Positions 27,679 to 36,524 are shown, counted from the stretch's first letter. The stretch: DNA of 64,000 nt from an uncultured Pseudomonadota bacterium (GCA_903868595.1 CAIPVV010000004.1:62001-126000), one strand, 5' to 3'. Program-made: numbers and translations. Notes: generated by a model from the letters alone, not told the origin.

Positions 27679-28353
27679 ATGGCGGATTTCAAAGGCATCC
27701 AGGTCGTGGAGACATCCGAGCTTCGCGAAGGCGAGGCACGTCGGGTTTCGCGACGTGAATTCATCAAGCGGGTCATCGCCTCCGGCGCAGTGGCGTCATC
27801 CGCCAGCTTCATGGTCGGCGGCCTGGCCGCCTGCACCCCGCGCCGCGCGGCGGTCGCTGGCAGCGTGGAGCGCCTGATCTCTCTGAACGTCAACGGCCAG
27901 GTGCGCCGCGTGGACGTGCTGCCGCAGGAAACGCTGGCCATGACGCTGCGCTACAAGCTGGGCCTGACCGGCACCAAGCTCAGCTGCGACCGGGCCGAAT
28001 GCGGCGCCTGCACTGTCATGATCGATGACGTGACCCACTATTCCTGTTCGACGCTCACCCATGCGGTGCGCGCTCGCAAGGTGGTCACGATCGAGGGCCT
28101 GAGGGGCCCCAATGGCGAACTGCATCCCGTGCAGCAGGCCTTCGTCGAGGAGCTCTCCCCGCAGTGCGGGTTCTGCACGCCGGGCCAGGTCGTGGCGGCC
28201 GTCGCCCTCCTTAAGAAGAACCCCAAGCCTACGCGCGAGGAGGCCCGGCATGCGATGTCCGGCAACCTCTGCCGCTGCGCGGCCTACGACAATTACCTGA
28301 ACGGCATCATGCGCGCCTGCGGCAACCTCGCGGAGATCAGCCATGGCGTATAA
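27679..28353 (+). CDS. Tat-exported (2Fe-2S) subunit of a molybdenum hydroxylase
   Basis: Small subunit of a three-subunit xanthine-oxidase-family enzyme, 224 residues. It carries a twin-Arg motif SRREFIK (24-30), a hydrophobic stretch (about 31-50), then L-A-A-C52, which may be a lipoprotein site. Ferredoxin-type ligands are C103, C108, C111 and C123, and the second cluster is C163, C166, C198 and C200. The Tat signal makes export of the whole complex likely, since the large and FAD subunits lack signals. The ATG at 27679 is preceded by GGGGGCAGG. It overlaps the large-subunit gene by 11 bases. Confidence 0.93.
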   Translation: MADFKGIQVVETSELREGEARRVSRREFIKRVIASGAVASSASFMVGGLAACTPRRAAVAGSVERLISLNVNGQVRRVDVLPQETLAMTLRYKLGLTGTKLSCDRAECGACTVMIDDVTHYSCSTLTHAVRARKVVTIEGLRGPNGELHPVQQAFVEELSPQCGFCTPGQVVAAVALLKKNPKPTREEARHAMSGNLCRCAAYDNYLNGIMRACGNLAEISHGV

Positions 28354-30745
28354 GCACCTCGGCAAAGATTTCCTGCCGCACGACGTCGTGGCCAAGGTCA
28401 CCGGCGAGGCCAAGTACGCCGAGGACTTCCGCGTGGAAGGCATGGTGTTCGCGCGCTTCCTGAACAGCCCGTACCCGCACGCGCGAGTAAGGAATATCGA
28501 TGCCACCGAGGCGCTCAAGATGCCCGGTGTCGTCGGCATTCTCACGGCAGACGAGGTCAAGAACCCGCCGGAACCCGAGCAGCCGCTGCTGACCAACGAG
28601 CCGCGCTACGTGGGGGCCGCCGTGCTGATGGTGGCGGCGGAAGATGAGACCATCGCGCAGGACGCGATCGAGAAGATCAAGATCGACTGGGAACCGCTGC
28701 CGTTCCACGTGGACGCGCTGCAGAGCCTGCATCCGGACAAGCCCAATGCGCGCACCGACGGCAACGTCGGCGCCGCCGGCGTTGAGTTCCAGACCCTCAA
28801 GTGGACGCGCGAGGACTTCTCCACCGCCAAAGAGGGCCAGATGCCGATGGGTAAGCCGGCTCAGGAGTGGGCCTGGGGCGAGCTCGACGCGGCCTTTGCC
28901 AAGAGCAAGCTGGTGCTGGAGGAGAGCTTCGTCCACGGCAGCAACTCCCACCACAGCATGGAGCCGCGCTCGGCCATGGCGTACTGGCAGAACGGCAAGT
29001 GCTTCCTGCACGTTTCCTCCCAGAGCCAGTCGTTCATCGTTCCGGCCCTGGCAGGCATGATCGGCATCAAGCCGACGGACCTGGTCCTGATCGCCGAGTA
29101 CTGCGGCGGTGGCTTCGGCTCCAAGGGCGGCGCCTATGCCATCCAGGCCTTGCCGGCGCTGATGTCCAAGAAGATCAACCGGCCGGTGATGCTGCGCCTG
29201 AGCCGTGCCGAGGAGTACTACAACGGCTCTGCCCGCAACGGTTTCCAGGGCCATGTGAAGCTCGGTTTCGGTTCGGACGGTAAACTGCTGGCTGCGGACC
29301 TGTACGTCATCCAGGAGAACGGCGCGTACAACAGCTTCTGGGACTTCCGCAACGCGGGCGATGCGCTCTCGCTGGTCTACCAGCCGGAGGCCATGCGCTG
29401 GCGCGGCGTGCCGGTGCACGCGAACTCCCCGCTGCGCAGCGCGCAGCGCGGCCCGGGCTACAACCAGCTCGTGCACATCATGGAGCCGCTGATCGACAAG
29501 GCAGCGCGGGCGCTGAACGTGGACCGGCTGGCGATCCGCCTGCTGAACGCGCCGCAGACCGGCTCCAAGGGCGGCGCCAAGAAGACGCCGACCACCAGCT
29601 GCTACCTGAAGGATGCGCTGACACAGGGCGCGGAGCGCTTCAACTGGGAAGAGAAGAAGAAGCTCAGCGGTCAGCGCGCCGGCTCCAAGGTCATCGGCGT
29701 CGGCGTGGGCCAGGCCTATCATCCCGCGGGCTTCAACGGCTTTGACGGTCTGGTGCGAATCGCCCCGGACGGCAAGCTCTACATCCACACCGGCGTTGGC
29801 AACCTGGGCACCTTCTCGCACTCCGGCACCTCGCGCATCGCGGCCGAGGTGCTCAAGGTGGACTGGGAGGACTGCGTGGTCGTGCGCGGCGACAGCCGCA
29901 AGCACCTGCCCTGGAACATCGGGCAGTTCGGCAGCAACACCTCCTTCACGATGGCGCGCACGAACTTCGTGGCGGCCACGGACGCGGTCAACAAGCTCAA
30001 GGAGATCGCCGCCAAGCAGTTCGGCGGCAGCCCCGACGGCTACGACGTCGACGGCAAGCGCGTGTTCCGCAAGGGCAGCCCGGGGTCGGGTATGACGTAT
30101 GCGCAGGCCGCGCAGCGCGCGATCCAGCTGGGCGGCAAGTTCGACGGGCACGAGCTGCCCGGCGACATCAATCCCATGACCAAGGAGTCCGCCTCGGCCC
30201 TGGCCGGCACCGGGCTCATCGGCGTGGCCAAGGACAACCTGCCGGTCGGCGGCGAGACCGCGGCCTTCGCCGCGGGCTTCGTGCAGATCGAGCTGGATAC
30301 GGAAACCGGCAAGTACCGCATCCTGGATTACCTGGGAATCGCCGATTGCGGCACCGTCATCCATCCGGCGGGTCTCAACACCCAGATCAAGAGCGGCGCG
30401 ATCCAGGGCTTTGGACTAGCGGGTCTTGAGCGCATCGTCTACGACCCGCAGAACGGGCTGCCGGCGAGCGTGGGTTTCTACCAGGCCAAGCCGCCGACCT
30501 ATGGCGACATCGGCCTGAACATGAAGACCGGCGCGGTGGACCGCCCAGACTCGACCAGCCCGCTGGGCACCAAGGGCATCGGCGAGCCGCTGCTGGGCTG
30601 TGCGGCCTCCGCGCTGCTGTGCGCGATCTCCGACGCGCTGGGTGGCCACGTCTTCAACCGCACACCGGTGATGCAGGACATGATTCTCAACCACGCTTCG
30701 GGGCGGCCGCAATCGCACGGCCCCCTGCAGTCCAACTGCCAGTAA
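28343..30745 (+). CDS. Molybdopterin-binding large subunit, xanthine dehydrogenase family
   Basis: Catalytic subunit of 800 residues. AKVTGEAKYAEDF opens the first domain, YCGGGFGSKGG is the molybdopterin-contact glycine motif near residue 257, and GTKGIGEPLLG near 740 supplies the catalytic Glu. The closest known architecture is the 4-hydroxybenzoyl-CoA reductase/PaoC group. The acid- and Asn-rich end (SGRPQSHGPLQSNCQ) is unusual. It has no export signal of its own and would be carried by the Tat-tagged Fe-S subunit (inference). The substrate is unknown; an aldehyde or aromatic compound is plausible. Confidence 0.93.
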   Translation: MAYKHLGKDFLPHDVVAKVTGEAKYAEDFRVEGMVFARFLNSPYPHARVRNIDATEALKMPGVVGILTADEVKNPPEPEQPLLTNEPRYVGAAVLMVAAEDETIAQDAIEKIKIDWEPLPFHVDALQSLHPDKPNARTDGNVGAAGVEFQTLKWTREDFSTAKEGQMPMGKPAQEWAWGELDAAFAKSKLVLEESFVHGSNSHHSMEPRSAMAYWQNGKCFLHVSSQSQSFIVPALAGMIGIKPTDLVLIAEYCGGGFGSKGGAYAIQALPALMSKKINRPVMLRLSRAEEYYNGSARNGFQGHVKLGFGSDGKLLAADLYVIQENGAYNSFWDFRNAGDALSLVYQPEAMRWRGVPVHANSPLRSAQRGPGYNQLVHIMEPLIDKAARALNVDRLAIRLLNAPQTGSKGGAKKTPTTSCYLKDALTQGAERFNWEEKKKLSGQRAGSKVIGVGVGQAYHPAGFNGFDGLVRIAPDGKLYIHTGVGNLGTFSHSGTSRIAAEVLKVDWEDCVVVRGDSRKHLPWNIGQFGSNTSFTMARTNFVAATDAVNKLKEIAAKQFGGSPDGYDVDGKRVFRKGSPGSGMTYAQAAQRAIQLGGKFDGHELPGDINPMTKESASALAGTGLIGVAKDNLPVGGETAAFAAGFVQIELDTETGKYRILDYLGIADCGTVIHPAGLNTQIKSGAIQGFGLAGLERIVYDPQNGLPASVGFYQAKPPTYGDIGLNMKTGAVDRPDSTSPLGTKGIGEPLLGCAASALLCAISDALGGHVFNRTPVMQDMILNHASGRPQSHGPLQSNCQ

Positions 30746-30755
30746 GGAGGTCGAA

Positions 30756-31745
30756 ATGGCTAAAGACATGATGCCGCATTTCGATCTGTACCAGCCCGAC
30801 AGCGTCGAGGCCGCGGTGGACCTGGCTGCGCGCCTAGGCTCCGATGGCTGGCTGCTCGCCGCCGGGCAGGACAGCTACGACTGGCTGAAGAACCGCACCA
30901 AGCGCACCGAGGCGGTCATCGAGCTGACCGGTATTGCCGCGCTCAAGGGCGTGCGCGAGGTGGCCGGTGGCATCGAGATCGGGGCGCTTACGACGCTGAC
31001 CGAGATCGAGGAACACCCGCTGCTTCGCGAGAAGTTCCTGCTGCTCTCCCTGGCAGCCGGGCGCGTCGCCAGTCCCCAGATCCGCAATGCCGGCACGCTG
31101 GGCGGCAACCTCTGCCAGGACACGCGCTGCTGGTACTACCGTTACGGGGTGGACTGCTACCGCGCCGGCGGGAACATGTGCTACGCGGATACGCCGGAAG
31201 GGCAGAACCGCGAGCACGCCATCTTCGGCGCCAGCCGCTGCGTCGCCGTGCAGCCCTCCGATACCGCCAACGCCGTGGTCGCGCTGGACGGGAGCATGGT
31301 GATACGCAGCGCCAAGGGCGAGCGCGTCGTGCCGGCCAGCGAATTCTTCGTGGGCCCGGCCCTGAACATCCGCCGCATGACGGTGCTGGAGCCGGGGGAG
31401 ATCCTCACCGCCGTGCGCATCCCCTCCACCTGGGCAGGCGCCAAGTTCTACTTCGAGAAGATAGCCGACCGGGCAGCCTGGGACTTCGCGTTGGTCAGCA
31501 TCGCGGCTGCCTTCAAGATGGATGGCGACCGCATCAGCGACTCCCGGCTCGTGGTGGGCGCGGTGGAATGCGTTCCGCATCGGCTGACCGCCGTGGAGAG
31601 CGCCATCAAGGGTAGCGCCAAGAACGAGGAGACCGGTACCCGTGCCGGAAAGCTCGCCATCGAGGGCGCGACCACGCTGAACTTCAACCAGTTCAAGATT
31701 CCGCTGATGGAAAATCTCGTCCGTCGCGCGATACGGGGGGCATAA
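30756..31745 (+). CDS. FAD-binding subunit with probable 4Fe-4S insertion
   Basis: A 329-residue FAD subunit of the CO-dehydrogenase-medium/PaoB type. FAD contacts include AAGQDSYDWLK near 36-45 and SPQIRNAGTLGGNL (106-119). Within the loop that follows are four Cys: C120, C125, C134 and C142 (NLCQDTRCWYYR, then DCYRAGGNMCY). In PaoB-like and 4-hydroxybenzoyl-CoA reductase proteins such an insertion binds a [4Fe-4S] cluster. This fits electron flow from Mo through 2Fe-2S clusters to FAD and 4Fe-4S. It is third in the operon, with a GGAGG just before its ATG. Confidence 0.92.
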   Translation: MAKDMMPHFDLYQPDSVEAAVDLAARLGSDGWLLAAGQDSYDWLKNRTKRTEAVIELTGIAALKGVREVAGGIEIGALTTLTEIEEHPLLREKFLLLSLAAGRVASPQIRNAGTLGGNLCQDTRCWYYRYGVDCYRAGGNMCYADTPEGQNREHAIFGASRCVAVQPSDTANAVVALDGSMVIRSAKGERVVPASEFFVGPALNIRRMTVLEPGEILTAVRIPSTWAGAKFYFEKIADRAAWDFALVSIAAAFKMDGDRISDSRLVVGAVECVPHRLTAVESAIKGSAKNEETGTRAGKLAIEGATTLNFNQFKIPLMENLVRRAIRGA

Positions 31746-31749
31746 GGCC

Positions 31750-31911
31750 ATGGATATTCTCCGATACGGTCATGATGCCTACGGCAAGGTCGTGATCGAT
31801 GGCGTGTCCTGGGATCTGCTTGGCCTGGCCGCCGGCGCGGGCGTCGCGGTGATCATCATTCACTTGATCTACCGCGCCGTCAGCAAGTCCGGCCGTAACC
31901 GCGGGAACTGA
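31750..31911 (+). CDS. 53-residue single-span membrane peptide in the Mo-hydroxylase operon
   Basis: A small open frame between the FAD subunit (4-base gap) and cytochrome b (3-base gap), too tightly packed to be chance. The protein begins MDILRYGHDAYGKVVID, has one hydrophobic helix at about 22-41 (LLGLAAGAGVAVIIIHLIYR) and ends in a basic tail. The size and topology suggest an accessory membrane subunit or anchor helping the exported enzyme couple to cytochrome b. I know no named homologue. Confidence 0.78.
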   Translation: MDILRYGHDAYGKVVIDGVSWDLLGLAAGAGVAVIIIHLIYRAVSKSGRNRGN

Positions 31912-31914
31912 CGC

Positions 31915-32517
31915 ATGGCGACGCAAACTCAAGACAAACTGCAGCGGCACGCCGGTATCGACCGCCTGTTCCACTGGGTCACCGCGGTGACCATGACGCT
32001 ACTGCTGGCCACGAGCCTGCTGCCCATCGTCGGTATCCGGTTCCCTTGGGTGAAGATCCACTGGGTCTCGGGCCTGGTGCTGACCCTGGTGGTGCTGTTC
32101 CACATTCTGCGCGCCATCACCGTGCAGAAGCTCTCGGTGATCCAGCTCAAGGGCGCGGACCTCGCGGAGTTTTCCGGCAAGAAGCCCGGGAAGTATTCCC
32201 TGCCGCAGAAGGCCATGCACCTGGCGTGGATGCTGACGATCCTGGTGGCAATAGCCACCGGCATCGTGATGATGGTGAAGGCCGGCACGCCAGTTTTCCA
32301 CCGCAATCCCTACATCCTGACCGTCAAGGCCTGGGGCATCCTGACCCTGCTGCATGACCTGGCGGCGCTCGCCGCCCTGTTCCTGATCCTGGTGCACGTG
32401 TACTTCGGCCTGCTGCCGGAGAAGCGCATGTACCTGCGCTCGATGGTGGGTGGCTGGATGTCTCGCTCGGAGCTTGCGCTCAACCATGATCCGGAGCGGG
32501 TGGCACGCGGTGAGTGA
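31915..32517 (+). CDS. Cytochrome b561-type membrane subunit
   Basis: A 200-residue diheme b-type cytochrome related to the b subunits of formate dehydrogenase and Ni-Fe hydrogenase. Four membrane helices carry histidines suited to heme ligation: H20 (DRLFHW), H49, H63, H147 and H161. It should accept electrons from the Mo enzyme on the periplasmic side and pass them to quinone. A molybdenum hydroxylase of the xanthine oxidase family directly followed by such a cytochrome is uncommon. Its last 8 bases overlap the following gene. Confidence 0.88.
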   Translation: MATQTQDKLQRHAGIDRLFHWVTAVTMTLLLATSLLPIVGIRFPWVKIHWVSGLVLTLVVLFHILRAITVQKLSVIQLKGADLAEFSGKKPGKYSLPQKAMHLAWMLTILVAIATGIVMMVKAGTPVFHRNPYILTVKAWGILTLLHDLAALAALFLILVHVYFGLLPEKRMYLRSMVGGWMSRSELALNHDPERVARGE

Positions 32518-32884
32518 ATCCCCGGTGCTGGCTGCTCGCATCGACACGATCGAACGCGGATACGAATACCTCCTGGCCTACGCGGCGCAGGGACGGCAGG
32601 AAGAGACCGGCACGGAGGCTCGCGCCACGCTGGTAGCCATGCATACGGCGCTGATTGACCTGGGCGGCCTGGCCAGTGCCGAGCTGGGCAAGGGCGCCGA
32701 TGCGGACGTGCTGGCCTACCTGCACACCATGACGGGGGATGCGCAGTCCGCACGCGGTGCGATCGCGCTGGTGCTGAGCCGGGCGCGCATCAGCTCGCTC
32801 CTGGTCGACAACCTCAACGCCTCCGTGCACCTGCGCGCGCTGCTGACGGATGTGTTCCTGATCGAGCAGGCGCTGAAGAGCTGA
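32510..32884 (+). CDS. Hypothetical 124-aa protein, last gene of the Mo-hydroxylase operon
   Basis: I do not recognise this protein. It is predicted almost all-helical (LAARIDTIERGYEYLLAYAAQ, then LVAMHTALIDLGGLAS and RISSLLVDNLNASVHLRALL), with no signal peptide or membrane span. The GTG at 32510 is chosen because it overlaps the cytochrome stop by 8 bases, implying translational coupling. The position suggests a cytoplasmic assembly or chaperone factor, since no XdhC-type maturation gene is present. Confidence 0.7.
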   Translation: MSESPVLAARIDTIERGYEYLLAYAAQGRQEETGTEARATLVAMHTALIDLGGLASAELGKGADADVLAYLHTMTGDAQSARGAIALVLSRARISSLLVDNLNASVHLRALLTDVFLIEQALKS

Positions 32885-32908
32885 GCGGCGGCGCGCGCCG
32901 CCTCGCGC

Positions 32909-33568
32909 CTAGTAGCCGACGGTAAAGCGCTTGCGGTGCTGCGTGGGCGTATCCAGCTCATCGTTCATCGCGACCGCGTAATCCTCCAGCGAGATCTGGC
33001 TCACGCCGTTGCGGTCGAACAGGACGTGGTCCCCGCCCTTGCGGTACGCACCCGTACGCCTGCCCGGCCGCAGGATGACCGACGGCGCCAGGAACACCCA
33101 ATCCAGCGTCGGCTCCTCCTTCAGGAGGTAGTAGAGCGCCCGCGTGCCCAGGACCCCCGCCTTGTAAGGGTTGAACTCCGTCGGCCACATCGGCGAGTCG
33201 ATGAACTCCACACCCTGCGGCGTCTTCAGGCTCGCGGCTCCGCCAACGCACAGCAGGCGGGTGATGCCCGCGCCCTTGCTGGCGTTGATGATGGCCTTGT
33301 GGCCTACCACGCATTGCCCGTAGATCGCCTCGGACGTGACGCCGCGACCGGGATGGAAGGCGTGGATGAGCGCATCGTGCCCGCGCAGCGCGGCCGTGAG
33401 GGCGGGAACATCGTAGATGTCGCAGGTCTTGGCGGTCAGCAGGGGGTGCGCGGCAAGCTTCCGCGGGTGGCGCACCAGCGCGGTGATGTCGTGCTTGCTG
33501 CGCGCGAGGGCCTCGGCCAGGATCGGGGCGCCGACGAAGCCGCTGGCGCCGATGAGGGCGATCTTCAT
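32909..33568 (-). CDS. NAD(P)-binding oxidoreductase, YwnB/NmrA-like
   Basis: An atypical short-chain-dehydrogenase protein of 219 residues. MKIALIGASGFVGAPILAEAL (GxxGxxG at 7-12) binds the dinucleotide. HDALIHAFHPGRG and YLLKEEPTLDWVFLAPSVILRPG follow the YwnB/YtfG-like fold. It converges with the Mo-hydroxylase operon, is divergent from the gene at 33728, and its substrate is unknown. Confidence 0.85.
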   Translation of the reverse strand: MKIALIGASGFVGAPILAEALARSKHDITALVRHPRKLAAHPLLTAKTCDIYDVPALTAALRGHDALIHAFHPGRGVTSEAIYGQCVVGHKAIINASKGAGITRLLCVGGAASLKTPQGVEFIDSPMWPTEFNPYKAGVLGTRALYYLLKEEPTLDWVFLAPSVILRPGRRTGAYRKGGDHVLFDRNGVSQISLEDYAVAMNDELDTPTQHRKRFTVGY

Positions 33569-33727
33569 GTTCTGCTCGGCTCCGTACCCGGGCTGGGTTG
33601 AGGGGGGCGAAGGAATACTGTAAACGCAAGGGTAGCGGGCCTTGTGGGCGGCGTCAGCGGTTTTGGCTTTGGGATTGCCCGGGCGCCTGCCGGCGCCCCG
33701 TCTTGCCACCTTGGGGAAAGCATAACC

Positions 33728-34624
33728 ATGAAGAAGAGCGCTCTGTTGTCATTGCTCGCCGCGACGCTGCTGCACGTGCCTGCGCAGGCCGCGCAGGCCG
33801 CCGCGGCGCTGGACTGCGATCGCCGCTGCCTGCTGCAGATCCTCACCACCTACACCGAGGCGCTCGTCGACAACGAGCCGGCCCAGGTGCCGCTCGCCCC
33901 GTCCTACCGCGCCACGGCCAATGGCATCGTGCAGCCGAAGCTGGGGCAGTCGGAGGTCTGGGGTGCGATCCGTCGCATACCGTATCGTCATGCGCTGGTG
34001 GATCCGCAGACGGGCGCTGCCGTGTTCTACGGGGTGCTGACTAACGCGCCGACGCGCAACGCGGCGCGCTGGTGGTTCTACGCGCTGCGGCTGAAGGTGG
34101 AGAAGCGCCAGATCACGGAGATCGAGGAGGTTGCGTTCGACGGCACCCTGGGCGGTACGCCTGCGTCCTCGCTGCGCCTGCCGGAGCGCGTGTTTGATTC
34201 CGTACTGCCCCTCGGCGAGCGCTCGACACGCGAGCAGCTGTTTGCGATCGCGGACAGCTACTTCAGCGTCGTCTCGCACGAGGTGCCCTACCGTCAGGTG
34301 CCCTGGCATCCGGAATGCCAGCGCCTGGAACTGGGCGTCTTCACCGTCAACTCCGAACTCTCCAGCGGCAGCTGTGGCGGTGAGTTCAAGAACCCGGCTA
34401 CCCAGTGGAACGTGCGCAACCGCCGCTTCTATATCGCCGACGTGGAGCGTGGAGTGGTCTTTGCGATCGGCAACTTCATGACGCCGCCCGAGTACCCGAA
34501 CAACAACGGCTCCGTGGTATTCGAGGTCTTCAAGATCCAGGATGGTCTGATTCGCCATATCGAGGCCTTCTTCCGCGGTAACGGCCAGCTGCACTCCGGC
34601 TGGGGCGATGGCCCGGGCAGCTGA
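33728..34624 (+). CDS. Exported protein of DUF8021/NTF2-like type
   Basis: A 298-residue secreted protein. A signal peptide (about 1-22, AQA) is followed by CDRRCLLQILTTYTEALVDNEPAQVPLAPSYRATANG, which matches the start of the DUF8021 family (an alpha/beta cone fold). FAIADSYFSVVSHE and VFEVFKIQDGLIRHIEAFF suggest a second NTF2-like copy. Its function is unestablished. Confidence 0.72.
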   Translation: MKKSALLSLLAATLLHVPAQAAQAAAALDCDRRCLLQILTTYTEALVDNEPAQVPLAPSYRATANGIVQPKLGQSEVWGAIRRIPYRHALVDPQTGAAVFYGVLTNAPTRNAARWWFYALRLKVEKRQITEIEEVAFDGTLGGTPASSLRLPERVFDSVLPLGERSTREQLFAIADSYFSVVSHEVPYRQVPWHPECQRLELGVFTVNSELSSGSCGGEFKNPATQWNVRNRRFYIADVERGVVFAIGNFMTPPEYPNNNGSVVFEVFKIQDGLIRHIEAFFRGNGQLHSGWGDGPGS

Positions 34625-34945
34625 GGCGCTGACGCTAAGCAGTCCTGCGCAGGCCCGGGCGCGCGTTGGTGAGGGGCGCCTGAACGACGGGGTCGTGGAC
34701 CGGACCTCCCGCAGCGGCGCGAAGCAGTTCCTGGTCTTCCACATCCAGGGCTACGCGCCGGTCAGCTTGTCGCTGGGCATGCGGGAGCCGGGCGGTTCGG
34801 CCAATTACTTCCAGCGGATCAGGCAGCGCCGGCCGGGGGGGGGCGGCGGCAACGGCTGGGCGACCTCGCCGCGCATTTCCAGTACACCTACAAGGCCTGC
34901 GACAGGCCCCACTGCACCACGCCACAGTCAGAATGCAGCGCGGGC
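34625..34945 (+). other. No clear gene; possible decayed coding sequence
   Basis: These 321 bases lie between two convergent genes. A plus frame gives a protein-like stretch (GAKQFLVFHIQGYAPVSLSL, then GMREPGGSANYFQRI). After a run of nine G (34837-34845), another frame gives LAAHFQYTYKACDRPHC, as if a homopolymer slip split a small coding region. I recognise no family, so it may be a degraded gene or noise. Confidence 0.3.
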
Positions 34946-35767
34946 CTACTGCCAGCTGAGCGGGTTCAGTCCGTAGAAGCGGCTGAGCTCGGCGTACAGG
35001 GCCGGGTGCTCGTGGGCCAGCTGCGTGGCCTGCTCGAAGAAGGCCTCCGACGCGACGGCGAAGAACTCGGCAGGCTCGGTGGCGCCATAGTGGTTCAAGA
35101 GCGTGGGCTCCCCCCGTGCGGCCTGCGCCTGCAGGCGCTGGAACTCGCTTCCCAGGACCGTCGACCAGCGCTCGTAATCGGCGCGCGAGCGCAGCAGCGG
35201 TGCGCCGTTGGCGTGCCCGAACTCCTGGTCCAGCTGGTGCGCGAACTCGTGGATCACGACATTGCGGCCGTCCGTGGGGTTCGCCGCCCCCTCCTGGGCG
35301 TCATGCCAGGAGAGGATGACCTGCCCCTGCGACCAGGATTCCCCGGCCAGCACCTGCCGCTCCTCGTGGTGCAGGCCAATGGCGTTGGACTGCTGCCGCT
35401 CGACGACGAAGGCCTGCGGGTAGACGAGGATCTGGCTCATGCCCGGGAAATAGTCGGCATTGCGGTTCAGCTGCAGCAGACAGGCCTGCGCGGCGATGCT
35501 GACGCGCATCTCCTCGGTGACGACGAGGCCCCCGCAGCCCACGAAGCGTTTTTCGGCCAGGAACACCTGCAGGTGCGCCTTGAGCTGCAGCTGCAGGTCG
35601 GCCGGCATTTGCCGGAAATACGGCACGCGCCGGCGCAGGATCTCCCGCCAGGCCTCTGGGAAGGGCCGGCGGCGCAGCCGCGCGCGGCGCCAGCGGGTGA
35701 TCCAGGGCGCCGCGGCCAGCCACAGCGCCACGGCGCCGATCAGCGACAGGGCGATCAGCAGCGGCAT
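34946..35767 (-). CDS. mtfA: MtfA-type zinc metallopeptidase
   Basis: A 273-residue protein with an N-terminal membrane helix (about 3-21) followed by the MtfA/DUF980 domain. The zinc motif is H173-E-F-A-H177 (VIHEFAHQLDQEFG) with a downstream Glu in YGATEPAEFFAVASEAFFEQ. E. coli MtfA binds and inactivates the repressor Mlc and has aminopeptidase activity; here only the peptidase is safe to infer, as no Mlc is visible. It is divergent from the carboxylesterase gene. Confidence 0.92.
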   Translation of the reverse strand: MPLLIALSLIGAVALWLAAAPWITRWRRARLRRRPFPEAWREILRRRVPYFRQMPADLQLQLKAHLQVFLAEKRFVGCGGLVVTEEMRVSIAAQACLLQLNRNADYFPGMSQILVYPQAFVVERQQSNAIGLHHEERQVLAGESWSQGQVILSWHDAQEGAANPTDGRNVVIHEFAHQLDQEFGHANGAPLLRSRADYERWSTVLGSEFQRLQAQAARGEPTLLNHYGATEPAEFFAVASEAFFEQATQLAHEHPALYAELSRFYGLNPLSWQ

Positions 35768-35839
35768 GGACGCTCGGGGAGGGACTGGGACATGAAAAGA
35801 CTAGCTGGGCACGGGCCTTGTGCATTTCAATAGCAGCCC

Positions 35840-36523
35840 ATGAAAACCCTGCTTACCGATACCGAAGACGCCGTCATCCTGTCGCCCGAGGGCGCTCCCG
35901 CCACCGCGGCCGTGATCTGGCTGCACGGCCTGGGGGCCGACGGCCATGATTTCGTCCCGCTGATTCCGGAGCTGCACCTGCCGCCGGCGGCGGCCATCCG
36001 CTTCGTCTTTCCCCATGCCGCCGTGCGCCCGGTCACCGTCAACGCCGGGTACTCGATGCGTGCCTGGTACGACATCAAGTCCCTCACCCCGAGCGGGCGG
36101 GACGATGAGACCGGCATCCGGGAGTCGGCACAGCGGCTGGAGGCCTACATCACGCGGGAGCGCGTGCAGGGCATCAAGTCCGAGCGGATCGTGCTGGCCG
36201 GGTTCTCGCAGGGCGGCGCGATGGCCCTGTTCACGGGGTTGCGCTACGATGAGCGACTGGGCGGAATCCTCGCGCTCTCCACCTACCTGCCGATGCGCGG
36301 GCTACTGGCCGCCGAGGCCTCGCCGGCCAACCGGCGCGTGCCGATCCTGATGTGCCACGGCCAGCGCGACCCCGTCGTCACGAGGGCCTTCGGGCTGGAG
36401 TCGCGCGATGCGATGGAGGCGGCCGGCTACGCCGTGGACTGGCGCGAGTACCCGATGGAGCACTCCCTGTGCCCGCCGGAAGTGGCGGACATCGCAGCCT
36501 GGCTGAGGGCCAGGCTGCCTTAG
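35840..36523 (+). CDS. Carboxylesterase/phospholipase-type alpha/beta hydrolase
   Basis: A 227-residue esterase of the EstB/YitV (LYPLA) family. WLHGLGADGHDF is the oxyanion-hole loop, S123 lies in GFSQGG, D177 in GQRDPVV, and H208 in PMEHSL, so the catalytic triad is complete. A soluble, cytosolic enzyme for short-chain esters or lysophospholipids. The stop is 1 base before the convergent peptidase gene. Confidence 0.92.
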   Translation: MKTLLTDTEDAVILSPEGAPATAAVIWLHGLGADGHDFVPLIPELHLPPAAAIRFVFPHAAVRPVTVNAGYSMRAWYDIKSLTPSGRDDETGIRESAQRLEAYITRERVQGIKSERIVLAGFSQGGAMALFTGLRYDERLGGILALSTYLPMRGLLAAEASPANRRVPILMCHGQRDPVVTRAFGLESRDAMEAAGYAVDWREYPMEHSLCPPEVADIAAWLRARLP

Positions 36524-36524
36524 C

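Noticed and set aside
28337-30364. A 675-codon open frame on the minus strand
   Set aside because: It mirrors the molybdopterin subunit gene and has shadow-like composition (His, Arg and Val rich). High-GC codon bias produces such frames.
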